A DNA stretch of 64,000 bases from Edolisoma coerulescens (taxonomy: Eukaryota > Chordata > Aves > Passeriformes > Campephagidae). Location of the stretch: assembly GCA_013397115.1 (NCBI GenBank), contig VWZW01004141.1:248001-312000 (forward strand), in the 5' to 3' direction. Position numbers and translations under genes: made by a program. Shown here in pieces: positions 34,824-47,776 of the stretch. The notes under the pieces were generated by a model, which saw nothing but the letters and a program-made list of their open reading frames with translations, did no database searches and was not told the origin of the DNA. Positions within the stretch are counted from its first letter, which is position 1. Each line of letters begins with the position of its first letter.

Positions 34824-37800
34824 GTGAGATAAATGACTTAAACATGTTTTCTCTACGCAAAATAATTATTGCTTTTATCACAGTAGGTGTTAGGCAGGCC
34901 AGTGGAAAAAGCAAGTATTTGTTAACTTTAAGTATTTTCAGTAGAAAATAAATGATTGGGCTGAACTGTAGTCTGTGAACCTATCTTTACTGAGGTGAGA
35001 AAAATGAAAACTGGGCATTTAAATTATGGTGTTTGTGTAGCCCTTGGAGGAGTAGAAGGCCTCCAAGGCCTCTCTCAAGCATTTTCACTGTTAGCAGCCA
35101 AGTGCTGCTTAAAAATGCCGTTTTACTAAATTAGAATTCTCTTTTTCTACTGCTTATAAAAGATTATGTTTTACTTTTTAATCTTTTGAGGAAACCAATT
35201 CTATAGACTGCTATAAAGGGGAAGTTTGTTTGGTAAGCATCACTCTATGATAGAGGACTCAAAACCTCACTAATAGCTCTTCACTTGAATACTCTGCATA
35301 GGATGTCTACATTCCCAAGTTCCTCTCTGCTGAGAAATAGAAGTTTGGGTCTGATTCCAGCTAGGGACTAGGACTTCAAAGCAATAACTCTTGGGTTTTG
35401 TCAGTCTGAAGCAGAACTGGTCAGGCCTTTGGACCGTAACCCAGACCTTCTGTGTTCATCCTTTCTTTATTCTTAAGGCAGTCCAGATCAACTAGACTTT
35501 GGGCTTTTATCAGCACAGTCCACCTGCCACTGCTGTTTAATTCTGTGTGACGTGAGCAACCAGATTTTAAAAGCACTGCCTTTATGGAACCTGACTTGCT
35601 TTTTTAAAAGCTTGCAGTTTGGAATTGATTTGCTTAATAAGGATACTGTTCATTCCAGCTTGAAGTCGTATGAAACTCTTTCCCCGTGATTCCTGAGTTT
35701 TCAGATGGTTATGGCCCAGCTAGGCCCAAGTCAGTTTTTTATGTGTGTTTTGATTTTTGTTCCAAATTTCTGTCCTTGGCTGTCTGTCTCCTCAGCAAGC
35801 CGTGTGTGCTCCCAGCAGAGTGTCATTTCTCACTGGCCGCAGGCCTGACACCACCCGGCTCTACGATTTCTACTCCTACTGGAGAGTCCATGCAGGAAAC
35901 TATTCCACCATGCCCCAGTATTTCAAGGAAAATGGCTATGTGACCCTGTCTGTGGGGAAAGTTTTTCATCCAGGTATGGTTTGTGTTGTCATTTGCTTAA
36001 CATAGAAGTGTTTGATGTGTATAGTCTCAAAAACTTACATAAGTATTCATGTGTGGTTCTGGTCTATATTAAGAACCTAAATTGTAGTCATAAGCCAGAT
36101 TTTACAGTGGTTGTCATTAAGTCTTAAGGTGTTAGAGATGAATGTATTAGATGACTTTTATCTAATGGATGTTTTCACATCTTGTCTGGGAATTGTGGGA
36201 ATAAATGTCTAACATTCTAAAAATACATCTGGAAGTTAGGTATCTGCTGAAAATGAAATTACTTGTTGGCTTAGTTCTGCCTGTACATGCTTCATGTTTC
36301 CTAATAGGCTATGAGTCTGTGCTTCAAGTTCAGCAGGAAATTAGTTCACTAGTTAAAAAGCAGTAACACTACTGAGTTGAAAAATACTGCAATACTGATT
36401 CTCTTTTTGGTAGTTCCTTGTCCTAGAACTAAACTTGTGTGGATAGATAAACTTTTACTTGATAGTAAAGCTAATCAAGGATATGCATGAAGACTGTTAT
36501 TAATCCTGGGGGTTTTTGATTTTTCATTTTTTTGGGGGGGGATTTTTTGTTGGTGTTCCCTGAAGTAAGGCTCTTCGACAGGCTTGAGTCTCTCTTACTG
36601 GTAAAAAGTGTGTTTCAGGCAAAAATGTGTGTCTTAAACTTTTTGACTTCTATTTCTTGGTTATCTTTTCCTCAGTTGTCAAAATTCATTTGAAATGTTT
36701 CTTCATTTAGCATATTTGAAAAAAAAAAACCCAATTGAAGACAAGTTAAACTTGTGTCTGAGCTCTTCTTGGTTCAGTGAACTGTTAGAGCATTTCTAAT
36801 ATCTTTATCTGTTTCAGGGGTTTCATCCAATTACAGTGATGACTATCCCTACAGTTGGTCCATTCCACCCTTTCATCCTTCAGCTGAAAAGTATGAGAAT
36901 GATAAGGTAAGTGTGATTTGTGGCACTCTAACAGAGAAGGGTTTTCAGGATATAACCAAGTTCTTTGTATCAAGTACAGGCTGTGCTCTGTGTGTTTTGA
37001 GGCTGCACCCTTGTGCAGGTAAACAGCTAACCACTTCAGTGTTTTGTTTCTGTGCTTTCTAAAAGAAGGCCTAGATTATCAGATGTGTTTTGTTAATCAA
37101 CGTGCCCATCCTGCAGATGTTTTAAGTCTTTCTAAATTGGTGTTTGGAAACTTCAGTTACTGAGATATAAGCAAGAATGATCTTAATTTGTGTCTAGGTC
37201 ACGAATTCCTTTATCTGAAAAGTGCAGTTGTCAACTTGCACCTGCAACTGATCTGGCTTTGCTTTAGTTGGTGACAAAACATTGTCACTAGTCTTGGTGA
37301 ACTTAATGTGATAAAGAGCTCAGGACTGAGTGAGCAGGGGCCATAATTAAAATAATGTTTAAATAATCTGAAACTTTATTATCTGATCCAGTTTTCTAGA
37401 ATGCTTGTTACTCTTAAGCGTGGCACAAAAGAATCTAGTTTATCTTTATGCAAACATTGCTTTAGCATCGTGTGTTGGAGTCTCTACACTGCCCAGCAGG
37501 AGCTGCAGTCATGAGGGTACAGACAGCCTTGGCAGTGCTTTGGTCTTGGGCTTACTGCTGGAAAAAGACTCGTTTTAACAACAGCAATGTTTGCATCCAT
37601 GACATAAAGAAAAGTATGTTCATTTAGCAACCCTCCCAAACACCCTGCTGAGGCCACCTTTCCCTGGCAACTATTCAGTCCAATTTATCTCTCTTCACTG
37701 ATTACACATCAGCCATTGCTGGCATTTGCTCAGAAACGAAGTCAGTAGCTTCTAGGTGGCTTTCTATGAACTCATGGGATCAGAAGGAATTAAAATGTAT

Positions 37801-40800
37801 ATATATATAGGATAACCAAATGCTGCTGCATCTCCAATAGATCAGAGATTCTATTCATCATAGAAACTCTGGGCTTTTGCCCCATATGACTTCATTTGGT
37901 CTTCTACCGAGGGGATTTATAGAGGATTTCTGCATTTTCATAGGCATGGAAGTTGCATTCTTTCGTTGATAGAAACAAATTGATTTTAAAGTTACAGAAC
38001 AGAGGATTTTGTCTTTGTATTTAACAGAAGTTACTGAACTTTTTTTTTGTTGTTATTTTTCATGAAGACTTGTAGGGGAAAAGATGGAAAACTTTATGCG
38101 AACTTGGTGTGCCCGGTGAATGTGACAGAAATGCCTGGGGGGACTCTGCCTGACATTCAGAGCACCGAGGAGGCCGTACGCTTACTGAACGTCATGAAAA
38201 CCAACAGGCAAAAGTTCTTCCTGGCTGTTGGTTACCACAAGCCACATATCCCACTGAGGTACCCACAGGTGAGGAGACTGGAGCCTGCAGGAAAAGGAAC
38301 TTAGACAAATGTTGCTTTTGCTTTTAAAAGCTGTTCCCACAAATGCTTTATTGCTGTTTCTGGAAAGCTAGCTGGAAACCAGCCTTGATTTGGTGTAACT
38401 TCAGGAGTCACGTGTGATGCATTTCAGAATGTTTAATGAGAATGAATTGTGACTCCTCAGCCAAAAGCCAGGCTTCTACCACCATCATGGTGACTACTAC
38501 TGCGTGGAGATGGGCCTCAGCTTGATGGAGTATGACATAATGAGGCCTTAAAAGATCTTGTATTTCATTCCCTGTTTGAGTTGGTGGCAAAACTCCTACT
38601 GATTTCAGTGAAAGTGGTGTTGGACCTTTTACTGCAGTGTTGTTTTAAATACAGGAGGCTGGGTTTAGGTACTTACTAACTCAGTATTTTTGAGGAATTG
38701 GTTGGGGATGACTAGTATTGCTGTGTTTCACGCTCTGGCAGAAGGGGAGTGAAGCCTTGTAAACTGTAACGTTAAAGGGTCCTGCAAGGGAAAATGGTTG
38801 CTGTTTAAACACAAAATTGGCAGTATATGTTAGAGGTGAGGACAGTCTTTGTATGTTTTTTGTGTTGTAAAGGAATTTCTCAAGTTGTACCCCTTGGAAA
38901 ATATCACATTAGCCCCTGATCCCTGGGTGCCTAAGAAACTACCTTCTGTGGCATACAACCCCTGGACGGATATCAGACAGAGGGATGATGTGGAAGCATT
39001 AAATGTTAGTTTCCCTTATGGACCACTTCCAGATGATTTCCAGGTAAGCTGTCAACACAGTGCTCCGAAGTCAAACTGCCTTCACTTGTTCAGATGCAAG
39101 GGAGGAGTTGGCTGCTCTTGGATGCTCCCGGTTACTCAGCAACTGACCATTTGCAAATATTATGAATTCCCTGCCTTGCATGCTGTCACCTCTGGCTCTG
39201 TAGGCAAACCTTCACTGTCACTGCAGTTTGGTTTGCATGTGAGGGAATGTAGGTAGCAGCTACCAATGCTGTGTTTGTGTTCATTATCTGAGTCTGTTTA
39301 TCTGTTTCAAGCCAGCACCCAGTGTATCTTCTTTTGCAAGATTTTTCCTTGACCTTCCAGTGCTTATGCCAAAATTGGGTGCACTGGCTAGACCAGGAGA
39401 AGCAGAATGGATTGGTTTGCAATGTTTTGCTTGCAAGCACTTCTGGGAGGTGGAATTTTTTAACTATCCCCTCCCAATTTACCTTTTCTGGGACATTATT
39501 TGGGCTACAGACAATTAAAATTAAAGCTTTACAAGGACTCTTTTTGCAAGAGTCCTTTAGTTTTTTACACAGCTACCCCCTGGTTCTGCTGGATGTGTCT
39601 GGGGAAAAACTTTTTTTTTTCTCTCCTGTTTGCTTGACTTGCAGCGACAGATTCGTCAGAGTTATTATGCAGCAGTTTCCTACCTGGATGTGCAAGTTGG
39701 CCTGCTTCTGAATGCTTTGGATAATGTAGGACTCTCAAATAACACAATAGTAGTTTTTACTGCTGATCATGGTAAGCATTTAAATCTTTCTCAAGCTTAC
39801 TGTTAAGAACTTGATTGTACAACTCGGTGCTGGCATATTAATGCAGTGTGTGTTTCTGTAATGTCCAGCAGAGCTATCAAACCTTGTACCTCTGCCTTTC
39901 TGAGACAGATTGAAGGGACTGGCACTGACTTCTGTGGCTGCACAGTTCTGTCCCCCACAGGCACTGTAATCAGGTTGAGGATTGCTGGTGAGGGTTGAGG
40001 CTGCCTGCCAGGACACGGGGCTGAGCTTGCTGCATTCCCACCCCCTGCCCAAGGAGTGACTCTTGCTGGGAACAGTGCTCTGAAAGGACAGCCACCACTC
40101 CTCCCCCCTTACCATTTGTAGAAAGCCATCTGGTACAGTGGGTAACAGGCTTTCTCATTAACTGCTCAAGTGTGTTTTCTTACACTTGTCATTGCTGCTT
40201 GCAGAGCATCTAAACTGATAGGGATATGGTTCCCTCTCATAACTGAGATCCTGCACACTCTGGATCCTGGTGGTAAAAAACTTAATTTGAATTGTGGGAC
40301 AAATACCTCAAGCATTTAATGCTTGTTTCAATACTCTAATATTCATTAAAATAACCCTGTCATGATCCCTTTAACTGGGGGATGGCTTAGCTGATTTAAA
40401 CTATTTAGGATGTGAATTAACTACATCAATTTAAAGTCACATATCTAGTTAATTTGAGTTGACTTGTGTGAGCATGTGTGTATAAACAAACTCTTTCAAG
40501 TTATATAGCAATGGGATTAATACTTTTGGTACTCAAGTGACTCTAGATGTTCCTTCTGACTTGCCACTTTGCCTTGACTTTCCCTTGCAAACTGATTTTT
40601 TTCTTTTCCTTGCTGTGGGTAACTGTAAACAGTTGGTGTTTCCAGTACCATGGCTGGCAAAGTGATCAAGAAAAAGCATGTGTTAACATAGCTGTCACAG
40701 AGTTCCTTTGTCTTCCCCCAAAGTTAAGTTGGCAGTATGTCTGCCTGGAAGGAAGTCATGTTGGCATCTCTTTCAAGAGGAAGAAGAGAGCTGAAAAGTT

Positions 40801-42332
40801 TTATCTCTATTGCTTCCTCAGGCGTAATGTCCTGATATGGCAGTCTGGCATAGAGAGCAGCCTTGGCTCCAAGGGATGTTCAGCTACAGTGTTAACAGGA
40901 GTATTGGAGAGCTGGCAGCTGCCCAAAACTTAAATGAATGCCTTGTGGAATTGATCTGGAGACTCTTGCAGGCACTGTGACACACCCCAATTCCTCTTTT
41001 CTGCTGTTTTAATGCTAATTTCCTAATTCTAATCTAGAGTAGGAGAAATAAGGAAAGGTTTAATTATTTCCTTTATAAAAGAATATCAACTTGCAAGATT
41101 TAGGTGGCTGTTGACATAGCTTTCACATCAGAGAAAAGTCTTGTTTTATCTAAATACAGATTGTTATTTACCTTTTAATATAACCTTTATAATAGACTAG
41201 TGGCCTCAATAGTCAGAGTCAATTTACAGTGTAAAAGAAATGACTACTAAATTACAACCCAGTATCTGCTCTGAATTGTGTTCTTTGTCACCTAGGGTGG
41301 TCCCTGGGAGAGCATGGTGAATGGGCAAAATACAGCAATTTTGATGTTGCTACCCGTGTGCCACTGATGTTTTATGTCCCAGGAATGACAACTTCCCCCG
41401 TCAGTCAAGGAGCAAGGGTCTTCCCCTACCTCGACCCTTTTAGCCATATTGGAGGCTCAGCACCTCAAGGTAAATTTCCAGTGCTTATTTTGTTTGCAGT
41501 GGGTACATAGAGGTTGTGATGTGTCTCCAGCCACCTTGAGAATTTACTTTGTCTTTCTGAAGAGCTCTTTTTCAAAGTAATAGATATGATTGTCTCCAAA
41601 GCCACACATTGGAGAAACATAAATGCAAAAAAGTTCTTGTTAAAAGTGTATTGTAAGTGCATAGACTGGCGTCTTCAGCGCTAACTGCCACCCCTTCATG
41701 GCCTTGATTTTGGTACCCCCAAAAATCCAGTACAGAGCACTTTGAATAAAACACCAACTGAATTATTAGAAAAAGTTGTTGTCCAACCATCCTGTTCCAT
41801 AACTTATATTTTGATATTATTTCTTCTAGGGCAAAGTAAAAAAGTAGTGGAGCTGGTGTCTGTGTTTCCAACACTCGCAGAACTTGCTGGCCTGCAGGTT
41901 CCTCCTGCATGCCCAGAGACGTCCTTTGGTGTTGTGCTGTGCACTGAGGGGACAAGCATTGTCCACTATTTTAATGTCTCTGAAGAAAAGGTGGAGGAAG
42001 GCAAGGAAGGGTGTGATGACACTGACAGGTGTTCTGATGAGGAACCTGTTGCTTTCAGCCAATATCCCCGGCCTGCAGACACTCCCCAGTGGAACTCTGA
42101 CAAGCCGAGGCTGAAAGACATCAGGATCATGGGCTATTCCCTGCGTACCATTGACTACAGGTACACTGTGTGGGTTCAGTTTGATCCCAACAACTTCAGT
42201 GCTGACTTCGAGGATGTCCATGCAGGAGAGTTGTACATGATGGAGACTGACCCAAACCAGGATTATAACATCTATAACAATACCTCACATGGTTGGCTTT
42301 TAAAAAAAATTCTTGGCTTTCTAAAGCACTAG
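34687..42332 (+). CDS. IDS: IDS, iduronate 2-sulfatase (exons 2-9; exon 1 missing)
   Basis: Eight exons join in frame (34687-34823, 35796-35973, 36818-36906, 38068-38268, 38873-39043, 39645-39771, 41296-41469, 41830-42332). They encode about 526 residues of a lysosomal sulfatase that removes 2-O-sulfate from iduronic acid in heparan and dermatan sulfate. Exons 2-8 have the lengths I recall for human IDS (137, 178, 89, 201, 171, 127, 174), so human numbering applies. Metal ligands D45/D46 lie in VVDDLRP. The sulfatase signature CAPSR at 84-88 carries the cysteine converted to formylglycine. K135/H138 lie in GKVFHP, H229 in GYHKPHIP, D334/H335 in ADHG and K347 in GEWAKYSNFD. About eight N-glycosylation sequons are present. 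The last exon is 30 bases longer than the human one, mainly in an acidic loop, and the C-terminus is diverged (WLLKKILGFLKH). No disabling change is seen. Exon 1, with the signal peptide, probably lies in the gap at 33722-34101. Confidence 0.97.
35796..35973 (+). CDS. IDS: IDS exon 3 (sulfatase signature)
   Basis: 178 bases. The acceptor is CTCCTCAG|C and the donor CCAG|GTATGG. It carries VCAPSRVSFLTGRRP with C84, the formylglycine precursor, and GKVFHPG. Confidence 0.97.
36818..36906 (+). CDS. IDS: IDS exon 4
   Basis: 89 bases. The acceptor is CTGTTTCAG and the donor GATAAG|GTAAGT. It encodes VSSNYSDDYPYSWS, including an N-Y-S sequon. Confidence 0.95.
38068..38268 (+). CDS. IDS: IDS exon 5
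   Basis: 201 bases. A T-rich tract ends in CATGAAG, and the exon begins ACTTGTAGG (TCRGKDG). The donor is CACAG|GTGAGG. It includes GYHKPHIP with H229. Confidence 0.95.
38873..39043 (+). CDS. IDS: IDS exon 6
   Basis: 171 bases. The acceptor is TTGTAAAG|GAA and the donor CAG|GTAAGC. It encodes LYPLENITLAPDPW and YNPWTDIRQRDDVE, with two sequons (NIT, NVS). Confidence 0.96.
39645..39771 (+). CDS. IDS: IDS exon 7
   Basis: 127 bases. The acceptor is GACTTGCAG and the donor CATG|GTAAGC. It encodes QSYYAAVSYLDVQVG and ends in VVFTADHG, which carries D334/H335. Confidence 0.96.
41296..41469 (+). CDS. IDS: IDS exon 8
   Basis: 174 bases. The acceptor is GTCACCTAG and the donor CAAG|GTAAAT. It encodes WSLGEHGEWAKYSNFDVATR, with K347, and FPYLDPF. 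Confidence 0.96.
41830..42332 (+). CDS. IDS: IDS exon 9 (last)
   Basis: 503 bases including the stop codon; the acceptor is TTTCTTCTAG. It encodes VELVSVFPTLAELAGLQVPP, the acidic loop, SQYPRP, QWNSDKP, IRIMGYSLRTIDYRYTVWV and HAGELYMMETDP. It is longer than the 473-base human exon. Confidence 0.96.
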
Positions 42333-42427
42333 GGTTCAGAAACTTCTTTGTGCCTGTTCTTGCAACTGAATTAATTCTTCCTCTTCTGTATAAAACCTTT
42401 CTGTTGTACAGAAAACACTTGGATTGA

Positions 42428-42433
42428 ATTAAA
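42428..42433 (+). terminator. Candidate IDS poly(A) signal (ATTAAA)
   Basis: ATTAAA lies 96 bases after the stop and is followed within 30-40 bases by a T/G-rich stretch (tgcctttgtcttgtt), as in a cleavage site. Confidence 0.45.
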
Positions 42434-42875
42434 ATCCTGCTTGTATCAAAACTAGCCATTGCCTTTGTCTTGTTACAGCCCTTACTGCACTGAAGTGGTC
42501 GGAGGGAACTTCTGCAGCTGTGTTTTCAAACACAAGCTTGTAACACTTCTGAAAAGGCCACACAGAGCATCAGGCCCATACTGTGAAGCATCTCAGTGGT
42601 CTTCTGTAGAGAGTGAAGAATTAAATTTCATTATCTGTGCTGAAACTGTTGGTATGAAAGGTGGAAAACCAGAAACTTATGTGTTTGAGTGGCTGTGCAG
42701 TGAATGTAAATCATGGCACAGGTCCTCTCCCCTTTGCCTAGGAGACTTGGGGCTGGAGTGGTCAAGCAGACATTTGGTAGTGGGAAGGGCTGAGATGTTT
42801 GCTCTCATTAACCTTAGATCTTACTAGAGCCCAAAGAGAAACTTCATGTGTTTCATCCAAAATTTAGTAATTTTA

Positions 42876-42881
42876 AATAAA
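42876..42881 (+). terminator. Second candidate IDS poly(A) signal (AATAAA)
   Basis: A canonical AATAAA lies about 545 bases past the IDS stop and could give a longer 3' UTR. Confidence 0.4.
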
Positions 42882-45800
42882 AGCTTTAATTTGGAATTCA
42901 TGCTTCTTACCATACAGCGGGAGAGTCTGAATTTTTAATGTGTGTGAAATGAGTACTTTCATCACTGAAACACTAAATAAGACTGGGGGGTTAAGGTAAC
43001 ACCAATATGCTCTTCTGTGGGTTTTCCTGAGAATTGGTCTAATCGGTCTCCACAGGTGAGAGGAGATGGAAACCTTCAGCTTTTGGAGCTGGCTGGTTGC
43101 TGAACTGCTCAGTGCACTTGAGGGTTGTCACATCCAGTGACAGAGACCTGGATGTTTGCTTTCCTAGATGCTAATGGGCTTGGCAGTCTCTGTGTTGGAC
43201 TAGGAGACCTAAAAGCTTGCCATTTAAGTTTTATTTTTCAGTGTAGCATTTAGCAACACAGAATGTGGAGCATTAGTTGTCCTGAGCTATGCTGTAGGTA
43301 ATGTCCAGATGGCCAAATGCATTAAGGTAAACGTGTTTGGGAGCTTGTATCTCAGAAAAATGGTTTTGCTGAGTATTTTATTTAAGTGTTGTCTGTACTT
43401 TGTGCTTAGAGCCACAAGGTACATGGTGCTTTAGTGTGAAGGCAGTAATTTGTGTTTTTTTCTATCAGCCTGCTGATTTTCTGCAGTTCTGTCTTGGTAA
43501 TCGAGAGTCTTGGAATTTGTACCTTAAAAAATAAGAGCTTTTTCAGACAGTGTTAACTCCTGCTACCTTCCTTAATGAACTGCTCCAATTCCTACATAAA
43601 GCTAGCTATTACTTGTCTTCCTCAGATAAATTGACTTTAATATTCTAGAGAAGCCATAGACATAACTTTATTTCATTAAAATCCATGTGACAGTCTTATT
43701 CCTAATTAATGGAGGGATACCCACCATGCATCTGCTTCTCTGTTAGAAGACAGTGGTTATTTAGTGCCTTAAACTCAATTACAAGAATGTATTTCTTATG
43801 AACTTGCCATTTGTTTTGCTCAGCCCAAGATCCTGTATGGTCTGCAGCATTATTATTCCAGGTAAAAATGTATTTTTCCCTCATTTATGCATATATCCTT
43901 AGATCCTCAGCTGGTGTGAAGTACTTCAGTTGTATGTAGCAGATTCAGTGTAGCTATAGCAATTTCACACTGGCTGAAAGTGTGTTTTACTGAGAGCAAT
44001 GCCAGGCAGAGATCTGGAGTCTGCAGCTAGAGCTAATTATATCTCTGACACACTTTCCTTCAAAGGAAAATCAAATATTGGGAAAGTTATTTTGGGGAAT
44101 GTATTGAAGCCTTAAGGATTAATCTAAATCTCTGGTATGCTGGGTCAGTAATACAATGTGCATTTAAAATTGTTCTGGCAAATGAGTATTATCTGAGACT
44201 TGGCTATGTGAGCTTTGTGTTTTGTTCTCTTGCTAAGACATCTGCAAAAAAAAAACCAAAACAACAGAACAGGTTTTTCTGGGATGTAAAATTACATCAT
44301 GCAGATAAATTATTTAGGATTTTATTTGCATGAAAACATTTCTGTGCATACCCTGCCCTAAGCCTTCCACCACTTCAGGCAATTTAATTTTTCGAGTGGA
44401 GATAAAAGTCCTGGTGCTAGGTGATGAGTATTTTTTTCCTCAAGTCATTCTCTTTATATTGAAAGGGAAGAGCTGCCCTTGACCTTTCTTAATCAAAATC
44501 CAGTAGTCTTTTGGGGAGACACGAAACAGAATTGTCTCTGACAGCCAGTGAATCAAGATGTATCTGCAAGCTCAGGGCAAGGACGTTCCTGAGTAATTGC
44601 AGAAGTCCCTGAGCAGGTTTCTACAGTCCACCTGGAGAGCTGGGCCCTTCTGCCTGCTGCTGAGCTGGGGCAGAGCGTTTCTGGGGATGAGAGGCACAGC
44701 AGTAAAAAAACCTCTGCTCTTGCAAGTGCCATGTGAGTTAGTTTTGTTATGGAACTGGGTGAGTCAAGTGCAAATCCAGCAGCGACAAAGGGAGGAGGCC
44801 CATTTTTTCAAGCAAACCAAAACACTGCTTCTGCTGGAGAGCCTGAGCTGTGGGTCTTGCTGGGCTGAGCAGCCTCCACTGAAGAACAGAAGAGCTTAAG
44901 AGGAGCAATAAAAGTAAAGTGCTCTTGTGAGCAGCGCTGTCTCTAGGGGGAAGAGGTTGCAAGCCAAGCATCAGGAAATAAATGAGATGCCAGCGTTGAC
45001 CCTATTTCTCAGGATGGCACCACAACAGCTGGAAGAACAGCATGATGCTGCCTCAGCAGGAGTTGTTACCTGTGGTACATGTATGGAGACCCTCCACTGG
45101 GGACTGCAGAGTAGCCGCCGTAAGCACTTGGCACAAAGCAGAGTCAATAAACAGACCTCTGTTAATAAGCTAATGTGCAGCAGTGATTAAGCAATGGAAT
45201 TAAGATTTTGGTCCCTAAACAGCTGTATGTCAGTCAATCATAGCTCATGATGTTTTTTCAAGTGTATAGATGCACAGTGCCCTCAAATTAAAGTTTTTGA
45301 AGGAAGGTAAAAAATACACTATGTACAAAGCAGAAGCAATGGGAATCTTAAAAGAATTGGAAGTGGCTGTGTTTGGGTGTTCTTTGTAGCACTACAGGAA
45401 TGTTTATGGCATGCTGTTTGCAAAGCAAAGATTTGGGTCTAATTTCAAGCATGCTGTGCACACTGGAGTAGATGGAAATGCTGTAGCTACACACTGTGCT
45501 GTGCAACAGATTGGAATCCCCCCTTTGGCCTGTGCTTGCTGGGGGAAATGGGGTACGTTTTGGATTAATGTGAGAGTTGCAAATGTGTTTGTGTGCTGAG
45601 GCAGGCAAAGGCAGCTGAGAGTCCCGGCTATTGGTCAGATGTTACCTAATTAATCACCATTGCATGTTAATTATGTATTAGTGACTTGCTGCTGTGTTGT
45701 CTTGGTCAAGTGGAGTCCCCTGCTGGAACGAGTGTTGCACAGCATGACGGATGGGATATGGATGTGATGGCTCAGTTTCAGGGATGTTTCTTAATTCCTG

Positions 45801-45968
45801 GTGCTAATGTGTATTTTCCCTGATAGGCAGCGATATCACCAGTGACAAAAGGACCATAATGTCGTGGTTGGCACCCAGGCTTGCAGGGCACTCTGCAAAG
45901 CTGACATTTCATATACTTGGGAAGTGCCTGGTAGTTGCAGCTGAGTTCCTTTGTTGAATGTGTAATTC

Positions 45969-45986
45969 TTTTTTTTTTTTTTTTTT
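45969..45986 (+). repeat. Poly(T) tract
   Basis: An uninterrupted T run of about 18 bases is followed by a C-rich stretch ending in CCAG. It may be the reversed tail of an unidentified retrotransposon or simple homopolymer expansion. Confidence 0.85.
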
Positions 45987-47181
45987 CCCCTCCAGTGGTT
46001 ACTTAGTATTCAAATGTGAAACGCTACATAAAGAATGAAATTGCTCTCCTGGTAACTAGGTTTTCCAGCACTTTACAGTTTTCTAGGCTATAGAACTTCT
46101 TGCTTTTCACATCAGAAACTCCCAACCAAGTTAAGATGACTCTGTGTCAAAACTTTTTATATCTCTGTGTTTGACTTCCTGGCTAATGAAAATTATCTTC
46201 AGATCTGCATGGGTGGGTCTTGACTCCAATGTTCTTCTCTGCCTAAATGTACAGGTCTCCTTTTAAAGTCTGTAGGAGTTCTGCTTATGAAAGAAGATAG
46301 ACTACCAATGTGAAGATCCACCATATGAAGCAGCAAAAAGAGCTTTTTGCCCTCTATCTGTAACACTTGTCTCAGTGCTGAGTAGCAGAAGAACATTTCT
46401 ATCCAGCGGTGTGTGAAGGCCCCAACTATAATGGAGCTTTGACTAAGCAAGAGGAAATGGCAAAGTCTGAGATGTTTCTGTAGGTGCAGTTGGACAGGGA
46501 GTGGGATAATAGAGTGAAGTAGCAGAGAGGAAAGGAACAGTGAGGTGTAATGAACAGTGGAATCAGATATAAAGTAATGATCTGAAAGATTAGGATCCAG
46601 CAAGAAAACAGAAATCTAAAGAGAACAAGACTGGGAGGAGAAATATTTTATAACTCTGGTTTTAGACTCTGCAGACATTTAGAGGAACTCAGATATTCCT
46701 GTTTCTGCTCTGATTTTTTCCTGTGTTTTAAGCTTAAAATCTGTGAGCTTTGTAAATACTGTGTTTGCACAAGTTCTTCGAATTTATCTCTGAAGCACTT
46801 TTGAAAATCTACTTTAGTATGTTGTGGTTTTTGTCCCAAGTATACTCAATCTGGCTTTATCCATGTACTCAAAACCCTTGCCCTTTTCTTTTGGTCCCAA
46901 TGCCATAGGAGAATCAAAGTCTGTAATTTCTAGTATGTTACACACTTGTGCTGAAGTTTCCCTGTGTGCTGAGTGACTGAAGAGCAGTTACCTGTAGGTT
47001 ACAAACCCATAATGGTTTGTGCTCCATGGCCACCCTGCCCTGAATGTCTGTCAGGCCTTGGGGCTGGATCCCACTGAGGCTGCTTGGTAAGGTGGGGACA
47101 AATGGCATCAGTGTGGTCATGCTGCAGCATCCTGCTGTGTTGGGCTGCAAGTGTGGCTGCAAGTATCATCTGACTGCAGTC

Positions 47182-47220
47182 TTTTTTTTTTTTTTNNNNN
47201 NNNNNNNNNNNTTTTTTTTT
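47182..47220. other. Unresolved poly(T) tract with 16 N
   Basis: Fourteen T (47182-47195), sixteen N (47196-47211) and nine T (47212-47220) indicate a homopolymer whose length could not be resolved. Confidence 0.95.
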
Positions 47221-47730
47221 GTCAGGGGAGTGTTGATTTGATTAAATCAAACTGTCTTATGTAGAGATATTACTTTGGTGACAGCTATATTGAAAAGTTT
47301 TGGTGTGATAAGATCAGGGACCTTTGCTTCAATTTTATTTCAATTTTGATTATATTGCATAATTTTGACATAATTTAAAAGGGTATTATAACAAATGAGA
47401 ATGCAATTACTTTGTAAGAGTAATAAAGTCAAAACAAAAAATTTTGATCTCTGAAGGAGAGTGTTCATCTCTGTCAAATGAAGCCATTCACTTCACAAGT
47501 GTCAATTCAAGTTTTTGAACCAGAATGTTTTGTAATTTTTGTCTTGTGGGAAAACTTCGAAATATTGGCAACAAGAAAGTGATGGAAAATCCCAATTCAT
47601 GCATCTCCTTGTGGCATTAAAATGTCAATTCTAATCTGGCTTCACAAATAATTATTCACATTAGCCAAGTGTCGAGGGCTGGATTTGGGTTTAGGCCATT
47701 TCTGTTTGCTGTGCTCTAGGAAGAGTGGGC

Positions 47731-47776
47731 CAGGAGTTGGGCTGGATGGTCCTTGTGGGTCCCTTCCAGCTCAGGG
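47731..47776 (+). repeat. CR1 LINE 3' end
   Basis: The segment 'ggagttgggctggatggtcc' followed by 'ttgtgggtcccttccagctc' and 'aggg' is the CR1 3' terminal block in plus orientation, lacking the terminal 8-bp repeats. Confidence 0.8.

Noticed and set aside
37798..37810. (TA)n microsatellite in IDS intron 4
   Set aside because: It is only about six repeat units, too short to be notable.
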